From contig JBBRSC010000026.1 in assembly GCA_038245795.1 (NCBI GenBank), positions 1-20,408 on the forward strand: 20,408 nucleotides of DNA, written 5' to 3'. How positions within the stretch are numbered: the stretch's first letter is position 1; each line of letters begins with the position of its first letter. The notes below the pieces were generated by a model. That model did no database searches and was not told the DNA's origin. It saw only the letters and a program-made list of their open reading frames with translations. Below, in pieces: positions 1 to 5,779 of the stretch. This DNA is from JBBRSC01 sp038245795 (GTDB lineage: Bacteria > Actinomycetota > Acidimicrobiia > Acidimicrobiales > Microtrichaceae). The position numbers and the translations under genes were made by a program.

Positions 1-396
1 CCCGATGCCCAACAGCTGCACATCGATGCCACCCGCCAACTGAATCGTTTCCTCATAGGCAACACACGCCCCGGGAAGGAATGCAGCGTGGACTCCTGGC
101 GCATGCACCCTCGCCGGATCGATGTCGATGTGCTCGGTGAACTCGCGCCCGATCACCGACCGGTAGGACTCGGCATGGCCTGGCTCCAGCCCGATGTACT
201 CATCGAGCAGAAAGGCCGTCGCATGGGCGAAGCTCAAGCCGTGCTCGTGGCGATGGATCAATTCGCGATACGTCGCCAACGGCGACGACCCTGTTGCCAA
301 CCCCAGGACGGGATGTGGTTGTGCGAGCGCAGCTTCGACGATGTCTGCGACGATCGACGCAGCCGCCTCGACATCTCGAGTGATGATGACTTCCAT
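1..396 (-). CDS. nagB: Glucosamine-6-phosphate deaminase, N-terminal part (cut by window edge)
   Basis: Read on the minus strand from ATG at 396, this gives 132 residues without a stop before the window edge, so the C-terminal half lies outside. Visible family features are the N-terminal MEVIIT strand, the phosphate-binding loop GLATGSSPLATY (about residues 32-43), the LLDEYIGL segment (about 64-71) with the conserved Asp, and HAESYRS just after it. These match the NagB/glucosamine-6-phosphate isomerase fold, which converts glucosamine-6-phosphate to fructose-6-phosphate and ammonia in amino-sugar catabolism. The start is chosen because the protein aligns from MEVIIT onward; there is only a weak GGA upstream. 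The gene is divergent from the SDR at 494. The family is secure; a 6-phosphogluconolactonase-like paralogue is less likely given LDEYIGL. Confidence 0.88.
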   Translation of the reverse strand, partial: MEVIITRDVEAAASIVADIVEAALAQPHPVLGLATGSSPLATYRELIHRHEHGLSFAHATAFLLDEYIGLEPGHAESYRSVIGREFTEHIDIDPARVHAPGVHAAFLPGACVAYEETIQLAGGIDVQLLGIG

Positions 397-434
397 CAGC
401 TGTCCAACGGTCGAATCGCCGCCTCGTCAGCCAT
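396..434 (-). CDS. Possible 12-codon leader ORF coupled to nagB
   Basis: An ATG at 434 is preceded by a strong Shine-Dalgarno-like AAGGGGG (440-446, five bases away). It opens a 12-codon ORF, MADEAAIRPLDS, whose TGA shares its last base with the nagB ATG (TGATG). nagB itself has only a poor ribosome site, so the short ORF could deliver ribosomes to nagB by termination-reinitiation. It could equally be chance in a GC-rich spacer. No function is claimed for the peptide. Confidence 0.3.
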   Translation of the reverse strand: MADEAAIRPLDS

Positions 435-481
435 CCCGGCCCCCTTCGATCGTGATTCGGACGCCCAGTCAACCACCCTCG

Positions 482-487
482 TAGTGT
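482..487 (+). promoter_or_regulatory. -10 box of a leaderless promoter for the SDR gene
   Basis: TAGTGT followed by six bases and then the ATG at 494. This is the TAnnnT-N6-start geometry shared by at least eight genes here, and it predicts a transcript starting at or within a base of the start codon. No convincing -35 box is seen. Confidence 0.6.
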
Positions 488-493
488 GAGCCC

Positions 494-1264
494 ATGCAAC
501 ACCCGTGGACATCCGCTCTCGTGACCGGCGCATCGAGCGGAATTGGCGAGGCCATCGCACGGCAACTCGCCGCTGCTGGGGTCGACGTCACCGTCGTGGC
601 GCGCCGTACCGAACGTCTGGAGAAGATCGCCACCGAGTATCCGGGCGTCGTAGTTGTTGCCGCCGATCTGACCGTGCCCACCGATGTGACCCGGGTCGCC
701 CAGCTCTTGAACGATCCAACTCACACCATCGACCTCTTGGTGAATTGCGCCGGCGTCGGTTCGAGCGGACCATTCGTCGACGGTTCGATGGAGACATATC
801 ACCAGCTGATCGACCTCAACGTCAGCGCGTTGGTGTCGCTCACCCACGCAGCGATGGCGCCGATGAGCGCCGCGAAACGTGGATGGATCATCAACATCTC
901 CTCACTTGGCGGACACACCCCCGGGCCAAGCTTTGCTGTCTACTCCGCAACCAAAGCGTTCGTCACCAGCTTCAGCGAGTCGCTGTTCGAGGAGTCACGA
1001 AACGATGGTGTCGTCGTGACGGCCATCTGCCCGGGCGCCACGCACACCGAGTTCGGCGAGACAGCCGGCGCCGTGGGCGACGATCTTCCTGCCATGTTGT
1101 GGCAGACCGCCGATGAGGTGGCGACCGAGTCGCTCGAAGCGGCCGCGAGAGGGCGCGCCGTACGGGTGACTGGCACCATCAACCGCATCACCGGAGCACT
1201 CACGACGGTGTTGCCACGAGCGGTGAACCGCCGACTGAGCGCGATGGTCACCAGCAAGCTGTAG
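494..1264 (+). CDS. Short-chain dehydrogenase/reductase (classical SDR)
   Basis: A 256-residue cytosolic NAD(P)-dependent oxidoreductase of the classical SDR type. It has the Rossmann glycine motif TGASSGIG (about residues 11-18), an RR pair after the second strand that suggests NADP preference, NCAGVG (about 84-89), and the catalytic set Ser (NISSLGG), Tyr and Lys (YSATK). The C-terminal tail contains RITGALTTVLPRAVNRRLS, a basic amphipathic stretch common in actinobacterial lipid- or ketoacyl-type SDRs of this length, so a hydrophobic substrate is possible. The substrate cannot be read from sequence. The start is supported by the TAGTGT box six bases upstream and no good Shine-Dalgarno site. 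It is divergent from nagB and convergent with the diadenylate cyclase gene. Confidence 0.9.
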   Translation: MQHPWTSALVTGASSGIGEAIARQLAAAGVDVTVVARRTERLEKIATEYPGVVVVAADLTVPTDVTRVAQLLNDPTHTIDLLVNCAGVGSSGPFVDGSMETYHQLIDLNVSALVSLTHAAMAPMSAAKRGWIINISSLGGHTPGPSFAVYSATKAFVTSFSESLFEESRNDGVVVTAICPGATHTEFGETAGAVGDDLPAMLWQTADEVATESLEAAARGRAVRVTGTINRITGALTTVLPRAVNRRLSAMVTSKL

Positions 1265-1290
1265 CAGCGAGGGAAGAACGCCACGCGGCC

Positions 1291-1354
1291 GGGCGAAGTT
1301 GTTGCGGGCGGTGGTGCCAGGCGTAAGTTTCGGTGCCGATAACGCGAGGTCGGG
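1291..1354. repeat. 64-bp direct repeat, copy A
   Basis: An intergenic sequence that aligns without gaps to 2359-2422 at 52 of 64 positions by my count. The first 16 bases (GGGCGAAGTTGTTGCG) and the core TTCGGTGCCGA are identical. The copy ends on the base before the stop codon of the diadenylate cyclase gene. Both copies have the same orientation and bracket that gene. Confidence 0.75.
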
Positions 1355-2320
1355 TCACGCGGATTCTGTTGACGAGCCGAGCAACTGGCCAGCTCGGATC
1401 ACGGTGACCGGGCCGTCGTCGCTCACCACGATCACCGTCGCCGACGGATCGTCGTAGCTGAAGCGGCGCCCGGCCGTATGGCGCATCCCCCGGAACGAGT
1501 TCACATCCGCTTCGGCCGTACGACTCGGTACCAGCCGCGCTCCCAAGGTCCGCAAGGTGCCCGACGCGTCGAAGACCGCCGCACCGTCCACCTGACCCAG
1601 TACGTGCGACAACGGCGCCAGGTCGGCTGCCCTCGAAATCTGAAACGGCGGCGGCACCGGCAGCCGCTCCTCCATCACCGTCACGGTGTTCTGCATCGGT
1701 TGATACACCAGCAGTGCGCCTATCCCTCGCGCCCCCAGATCGTGCACCGCGAACTGCAGCAACGACATGATCACGTCGCGGTCCCCGACGTGGCCACCCT
1801 GCTCACCGATCGAGTCGATCCAGTGTTGGATCGGCGGCTCGTGATGCCACGTCATCCCGTCCCAACGGACCGCACCGAACGCACCAACAGCTCGCACAGA
1901 GCCCATCGGATGACGCTGCACCAGCGTCCCCAGAGTCACCTCCGCGAGCACCGCCAGGTCACGTTCCGACGCCACCGGCCGATCGAAGACCACGAGCTCG
2001 CTGTCGTGATCGTCCCGACGGATCATCCACGACGCCAGACCATCCGCAAACTTGCGGATACCCGTCACGGGATAGCCACCGCCCGCCGAGCGGCGGGTCA
2101 CGCCCAGATTCGCGCCCCGGCTCCACGTGCCCGGATCGGTCAAGGGTTGGACGATGGCGCCATAGGTGGGCACGCGCTTTTCATGGACGGGCGGACGCAC
2201 CGCATAGTCGAGTTCGATCAGCAACAGCGGCCAATGGTCGTCGGTCACCTCGATGCCCATCTCGACGAGCTCCTCCCCGAGACGACGGAGGCGTGGCTCG
2301 GGCCCAGAGATGAACGACAC
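1355..2320 (-). CDS. Diadenylate cyclase (DisA_N/DAC domain) with an unassigned N-terminal domain
   Basis: This 321-residue protein carries a DAC domain in its C-terminal part (about residues 185-310), which makes cyclic di-AMP from two ATP. Visible landmarks are GARGIGALLVY (about 196-206), the signature DGA (245-247) followed by VFDASGTL, the second signature GMRHTAG (278-284, containing RHT), and VIVVSDDGPVTVIRAG at the end of the fold. These correspond to DGA and RHR/T of DisA and CdaA. It is not standard DisA: there is no C-terminal helix-hairpin-helix DNA-binding part, and no transmembrane helices as in CdaA. Residues 1-185 form a soluble region I cannot assign, possibly one of the sensor domains described next to DAC domains. 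The GTG start is fixed by TAGCGT six bases upstream (2327-2332). Copies of a 64-bp repeat flank the gene. Confidence 0.8.
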   Translation of the reverse strand: MSFISGPEPRLRRLGEELVEMGIEVTDDHWPLLLIELDYAVRPPVHEKRVPTYGAIVQPLTDPGTWSRGANLGVTRRSAGGGYPVTGIRKFADGLASWMIRRDDHDSELVVFDRPVASERDLAVLAEVTLGTLVQRHPMGSVRAVGAFGAVRWDGMTWHHEPPIQHWIDSIGEQGGHVGDRDVIMSLLQFAVHDLGARGIGALLVYQPMQNTVTVMEERLPVPPPFQISRAADLAPLSHVLGQVDGAAVFDASGTLRTLGARLVPSRTAEADVNSFRGMRHTAGRRFSYDDPSATVIVVSDDGPVTVIRAGQLLGSSTESA

Positions 2321-2326
2321 GAGCTC

Positions 2327-2332
2327 ACGCTA
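2327..2332 (-). promoter_or_regulatory. -10 box of a leaderless promoter for the diadenylate cyclase gene
   Basis: On the minus strand this reads TAGCGT, then six bases, then the GTG at 2320. It is identical in sequence and spacing to the boxes before the DUF3097 gene and the metallo-beta-lactamase-fold gene. Confidence 0.65.
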
Positions 2333-2358
2333 CCGACTCGACTCCCAAGCGTCGCGTC

Positions 2359-2422
2359 GGGCGAAGTTGTTGCGCGCCGTTGCGCCAGACGCACCGTTCG
2401 GTGCCGAGAACGCGACGTTGGG
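2359..2422. repeat. 64-bp direct repeat, copy B
   Basis: Second copy of the repeat at 1291-1354, in the same orientation. It lies between the stop of arfB (2454) and the promoter of the diadenylate cyclase gene (-10 at 2327-2332), so it sits just upstream of that promoter. It can form a small hairpin at 2395-2412 (CGTTC, loop, GAACG). Copy A has a degraded form of the same hairpin. Confidence 0.75.
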
Positions 2423-2453
2423 CGTGGCGGGCGACGGCGCGGCAAACCAGAGT

Positions 2454-2867
2454 TCAATCGGAGCGGTCTGGCCGCTGCCGATTGGCCTTCGTCTCTGACC
2501 GCTTCGACTTTGAATCCAGTCGCCGCAGCTGCGACCCGCGCGTGGCTCGCGTCGGTCGCCGAACGCGCTCCACCACCAACGCGTCGCGCACCCGTTCGGT
2601 GAGACGTTCAATTGCTTCAGCTCGATTGCGGGTCTGACTGCGGTTCGTCTGACACACGACCCGAACTTCGGGTCCGAGCTTGGCCAGCAGGCGCGCTCGC
2701 ACGCGGGCAGTGAGCGTCGGGCTGTCGACGATGCTCCAACGCAGCTCCACTTTGGTGTTCGACGTATTGGCGTGCTGGCCACCCGGGCCAGACGACGCGC
2801 TGAAGCGCCAATCGAACTCCGTGGCCGGGATGCTCAACGACGGACCAACCCTCACCACCTCGTCCAT
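2454..2867 (-). CDS. arfB: Alternative ribosome-rescue factor ArfB (peptidyl-tRNA hydrolase, YaeJ type)
   Basis: A 137-residue single-domain class I release-factor relative that hydrolyses peptidyl-tRNA on stalled ribosomes. It contains the GGQ catalytic motif (residues 29-31) inside SSGPGGQHANTSNTKVELRW, typical of YaeJ/ArfB. It lacks a stop-codon recognition domain. The tail is strongly basic (SKSKRSETKANRQR), and in this family the tail occupies the empty mRNA channel. The length fits the family (about 140). I chose ATG 2867 over an upstream ATG at 2939 because homology starts at SLSIPATEF and a TACCGT box lies seven bases upstream. It is divergent from yaaA. Confidence 0.88.
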   Translation of the reverse strand: MDEVVRVGPSLSIPATEFDWRFSASSGPGGQHANTSNTKVELRWSIVDSPTLTARVRARLLAKLGPEVRVVCQTNRSQTRNRAEAIERLTERVRDALVVERVRRPTRATRGSQLRRLDSKSKRSETKANRQRPDRSD

Positions 2868-2874
2868 GTGGTCG

Positions 2875-2880
2875 ACGGTA
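2875..2880 (-). promoter_or_regulatory. -10 box for arfB
   Basis: Minus-strand TACCGT, seven bases before the ATG at 2867. It is one base off the usual six-base spacing of this window but still suggests a leaderless or nearly leaderless transcript. The opposing TACCTT of yaaA is only 10 bases away (2891-2896). Confidence 0.45.
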
Positions 2881-2890
2881 GCGGGCGCAC

Positions 2891-2896
2891 TACCTT
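2891..2896 (+). promoter_or_regulatory. Candidate -10 box upstream of yaaA
   Basis: TACCTT lies eight bases before an ATG at 2905, which opens a 17-codon ORF ending on the yaaA start. The implied transcript would begin around 2903, giving yaaA about 50 bases of leader. No -35 box is recognised. Confidence 0.35.
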
Positions 2897-2904
2897 GAAC
2901 TCCG

Positions 2905-2958
2905 ATGCATTCACCGGAGAGGTCCCCCGCCGCGCCCACTCTTCAAGGCGACGCGTGA
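2905..2958 (+). CDS. Possible 17-codon leader ORF coupled to yaaA
   Basis: ATG at 2905 opens MHSPERSPAAPTLQGDA and stops at a TGA that overlaps the yaaA GTG (GTGA, 2955-2958). With the TACCTT box just upstream it could be the first thing translated on the yaaA transcript. This resembles the short ORF before nagB. There is no independent support, so it may be chance. Confidence 0.25.
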   Translation: MHSPERSPAAPTLQGDA

Positions 2959-3773
2959 CACCGCCGCTGATCTTGTTGCCACCGTCCGAGGGCAAGGCGA
3001 GCGGCGGCACCGGGCCGGTGTGGGAGCTGGGAACGATGGTCGGATCAGCCCTGCCGACCGGCGCAGCGCTCGATACGGCTCGCGCGAAGGTGACGGCCGC
3101 GACTGTTCGCGCAATGAAGCAGTCCAAGGTGAAGCGGGCCGCATTGTTGGGAGTGAAGGGCGACGCGTTAGAAGCCGCAACTGCGACCAACCTCGTCGTT
3201 CGTTCATCGGCGACGATGCCCGCCATTGATCGCTACACGGGCGTGCTCTACGACGCCCTCGCCGCATCCACCTTGTCCGCCCGCGACCGTCGACGGCTCA
3301 ACGCGCAGGTACGGATCTTCTCCGGCATGTGGGGCATCGTTGGGCCCGATGATCCGATCCCCAACTACAAACTCAAGATGGGCGCCCGACTCGACAAGCT
3401 CGGGCGGTTGTCGTCGATGTGGAAGCCACACATCGACGCCGCGCTGGGACTGGAGCTGGCTGGTCGGACCGTGTGGAACCTGCTGCCCAACGAACACGAT
3501 GCTGCGTGGTCAGGGGCATCGATCGCGACCGCCGAAGTCTCGGTGCGTTTCCTCGACGACGTGCTGCGAAGTGGCGCCCGACAGCTCGTGATCGTGTCGC
3601 ACTGGAACAAGCTTCTGAAGGGCGCTCTGGTGCGTCACGTGTTGGCGAATCAGCTGGCCGAGCCGGATGGATTGGCGCGCTTCGATCATCCGCTGGGATA
3701 CAAGTACGTGTCCGACCTGACCGAGATCGACGGCAACCGGACCATCGTGTCGATGGTGGCCCGGCGTGAGTGA
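2955..3773 (+). CDS. yaaA: YaaA family peroxide-stress protein (UPF0246/DUF328)
   Basis: A 272-residue cytosolic protein of the YaaA family, which in E. coli lowers intracellular iron during hydrogen peroxide stress. Family signatures are LLPPSEGK at the N-terminus (about residues 7-14), the central segment containing FSGMWGIVGPDDPIPNYKLK, KMGARL, and a later segment with NLLPNEHDAAW. Length is close to the E. coli protein (258). The frame is open far upstream, but homology begins at the GTG at 2955. That GTG has AAGG (2945-2948) six bases before it and avoids overlap with the opposing arfB. The biochemical activity of the family is not fully settled. Confidence 0.87.
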   Translation: MTPPLILLPPSEGKASGGTGPVWELGTMVGSALPTGAALDTARAKVTAATVRAMKQSKVKRAALLGVKGDALEAATATNLVVRSSATMPAIDRYTGVLYDALAASTLSARDRRRLNAQVRIFSGMWGIVGPDDPIPNYKLKMGARLDKLGRLSSMWKPHIDAALGLELAGRTVWNLLPNEHDAAWSGASIATAEVSVRFLDDVLRSGARQLVIVSHWNKLLKGALVRHVLANQLAEPDGLARFDHPLGYKYVSDLTEIDGNRTIVSMVARRE

Positions 3774-3826
3774 TTGAGCCAGCACATCACTGTTTGGGGT
3801 GGCACCGAAGCATCCGTGCCAGCGCA

Positions 3827-3832
3827 TAGCGT
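3827..3832 (+). promoter_or_regulatory. -10 box of a leaderless promoter for the DUF3097 gene
   Basis: TAGCGT, six bases, then the GTG at 3839. No Shine-Dalgarno sequence is present, which fits translation of a leaderless mRNA. Confidence 0.65.
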
Positions 3833-3838
3833 CTCGAC

Positions 3839-4684
3839 GTGACCTCTCGCGTTCCTCGCCAAGCCCACTCCGGCATCTTGTCGGAGCCGCTCGACGTCGA
3901 CGCCCCTCCCAAACGCGGCCGCACCTACCGTCAGGTGCCCGGCACCATCGGCATGGACGTGATCCATCAGGCCTCTGGGATGATCGGCGCCATCGTCGAA
4001 TGCACGCCCGCGGCCGTGACGTTGCGCGACGACTCCGGCCGAGATCGGCGCTTCCGCAACGACCCCGGGTCCTTCCTCATCAACAATGAACCAATCCTGT
4101 TGGTGACGGCAACCGGTGGCGGCGCTGCGGCCGCGCCACGTATCACGGCGTCGGGTTCGATCGCGGTCGACGGACTCGGCGCGCGAGTGGCGCGGGCGAG
4201 TCGGATCCTCGTCGAAGGCATCCATGATGCCGAGCTCGTGGAGCGCGTGTGGGGCGACGATCTTCGTCACGAAGGAGTCGTAGTGGAGCCGTTGAGTGGC
4301 ATCGATGACCTCGAGGAGATCGTGCGGACTTTCGGACCGAGGCCGGGACGGCGACTCGGAGTGTTGGTCGATCATCTCGTCGATCGGTCAAAGGAGTCGC
4401 GCATTGTCTCGAAGATCGACCACCCCGACGTGTGCATCACGGGGCATGTCTTCATCGACATCTGGGCCGCAGTGAACCCTCGGCGGGTCGGCCTCGAGGC
4501 GTGGCCCGACATCCCACGGGGACAGCCGTGGAAGGACGGCATCTGCGCGGCCGTCGGAGTCGCGGAGCCTCGCGACTTCTGGCGCATGTTGTTGGCCCAG
4601 GTTCGCGACTATCGCGACCTCGACATCACCCTCGTCGGCGCCGTCGAAGAACTCATCGATTTCGTGACCCAACCGGGCTCGTAG
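3839..4684 (+). CDS. DUF3097 family protein (actinobacterial, TOPRIM-like segment)
   Basis: A 281-residue protein of the actinobacterial DUF3097 family. The recognisable core is SRILVEGIHDAELVERVWGD (about residues 121-140), whose VEG-x-HD resembles the metal-binding start of TOPRIM nuclease/primase domains. It is followed by GRRLGVLVDHLV with a second acidic position, and by ITGHVFIDIWAAVNP. No transmembrane segment or signal peptide is visible. The function is not known; the TOPRIM resemblance suggests nucleic-acid or phosphotransfer chemistry, but this is inference. The GTG start follows TAGCGT by six bases. The gene is convergent with the epimerase gene, with 21 bases between stops. Confidence 0.82.
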   Translation: MTSRVPRQAHSGILSEPLDVDAPPKRGRTYRQVPGTIGMDVIHQASGMIGAIVECTPAAVTLRDDSGRDRRFRNDPGSFLINNEPILLVTATGGGAAAAPRITASGSIAVDGLGARVARASRILVEGIHDAELVERVWGDDLRHEGVVVEPLSGIDDLEEIVRTFGPRPGRRLGVLVDHLVDRSKESRIVSKIDHPDVCITGHVFIDIWAAVNPRRVGLEAWPDIPRGQPWKDGICAAVGVAEPRDFWRMLLAQVRDYRDLDITLVGAVEELIDFVTQPGS

Positions 4685-4705
4685 CCTGCCGCAGTGCCTG
4701 CAGGA

Positions 4706-5698
4706 CTACTTGGCGCTGAGGCCACCGCCTTCGAAGACCCGCTCGCGGTACCACTCGTAGGTCCGCGCCACGCCCTCTTCGAGCGACACCGCCGGCTCGT
4801 GACCCGTGACCGCGATGGTGTGGCCCATGTGCGGCACGCGCCTCGACGGCGAACCCTGCGTGGTTTCGCCCGGAACGATCGTGACATCGCGACCGACCGT
4901 GTCGATGAGTATCTGTGCGAGCTCGCCGATGGTCACCTCAGGCTCCTGCACGCCCAGGTTGAACGTGCCGCCGATCGCCTCGGGCAACTCCATGAGCCGG
5001 ACGATGTACTCGACCGCATCGTCGATGTAACACAGCGTCCGCGAATGATCGATGGACGCCACCACGAGCTCCGCCCCATCCGGCAACGCATGGATCTTCG
5101 ACAGCAACTCCGGCACCACGTGCGAGAGGCCCATGCGCGGTCCGTAGAAGTTGTGCGGCCGGATGATCGTGAACGGCAGCCCTGCGTGATGAACCAGCGC
5201 CTCGCCGTAGATCTTCGACAACATGTAGCTCGTGCGCGGACGCTCCAACGCCGAGACCGCCAATGGCGTCGTCTCCGGCGTGGGCAACGGCAGCTCGAAG
5301 TTCTGCAAGGTCCCGACATACACCTCGCTCGTCGAGGGGAAGATGAAACGCTCCAACCCCCGCTGACGCGACGCCAGATCCAACATGGTCTCGAGCATCG
5401 AGATGTTCTCGCGTAGCACCGCATAGGGACGATCGATCACGTTCTGCACGCCGAGCAACGCCGCGAAATGAAAGACGTGGGTGTAATCGTCACCGATCTG
5501 CTCCATTGACGCCGGATCGCGCAGATCCGCCACGATGATGTCGAAATCGGGATGGGTGCGGAACTCGTCGATGAGTTCGTCGGACACGCCTCGGCTCATG
5601 TTGTCGACTAGGTGCACCGCATACCCGTCGGCGAGGAGCCGCCGGGTCAGGTGCCCGCCGATGAAGCCGGCACCGCCGGTGATCAGCGCTCGTTGCAT
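4706..5698 (-). CDS. NAD-dependent nucleotide-sugar epimerase/dehydratase
   Basis: A 330-residue extended SDR acting on nucleotide sugars. It has GGAGFIGG (residues 8-15) for NAD, VDNMSRG at the end of strand 2, HFAALLGV (about 77-84), the catalytic Ser/Thr within PSTSEVY (121-127), and Tyr158/Lys162 in YMLSK. NFYGPRMG and the SRTLCYIDDAVEYI segment are typical of UDP-glucose 4-epimerase, UDP-glucuronate decarboxylase and dTDP-glucose 4,6-dehydratase relatives; which of these it is cannot be decided. I start at ATG 5698, which has GGGAGGG about seven bases upstream, not at the in-frame ATG at 5752. It is the last gene of the minus-strand glycan cluster; the nucleotide-sugar dehydrogenase upstream could supply a UDP-glucuronate-type substrate. 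Confidence 0.87.
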   Translation of the reverse strand: MQRALITGGAGFIGGHLTRRLLADGYAVHLVDNMSRGVSDELIDEFRTHPDFDIIVADLRDPASMEQIGDDYTHVFHFAALLGVQNVIDRPYAVLRENISMLETMLDLASRQRGLERFIFPSTSEVYVGTLQNFELPLPTPETTPLAVSALERPRTSYMLSKIYGEALVHHAGLPFTIIRPHNFYGPRMGLSHVVPELLSKIHALPDGAELVVASIDHSRTLCYIDDAVEYIVRLMELPEAIGGTFNLGVQEPEVTIGELAQILIDTVGRDVTIVPGETTQGSPSRRVPHMGHTIAVTGHEPAVSLEEGVARTYEWYRERVFEGGGLSAK

Positions 5699-5779
5699 GT
5701 GTTGCCCTCCCAGGCTCGCATCCGCCCCGCCGGTGCGGGACACGATGTTCAAAACTCGATGGTCAGAAAACTCAGAATC

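Noticed and set aside
1478..2602. A long plus-strand open frame (374 codons) opposite the diadenylate cyclase gene
   Set aside because: Its product is Arg/His-rich with no domain pattern, and it is fully explained as the antisense shadow of a GC-rich gene with clear DAC motifs and a promoter box.
2772..2954. Upstream extension of yaaA to an ATG at 2772
   Set aside because: It would overlap the opposing arfB start and its promoter, has no family homology, and the GTG at 2955 has a ribosome site.
3801..3820. A possible third copy of the 64-bp repeat, suggested by a short TTCGGTGCC match on the minus strand
   Set aside because: Only about ten bases match; the rest of the repeat is absent, so it is likely chance.
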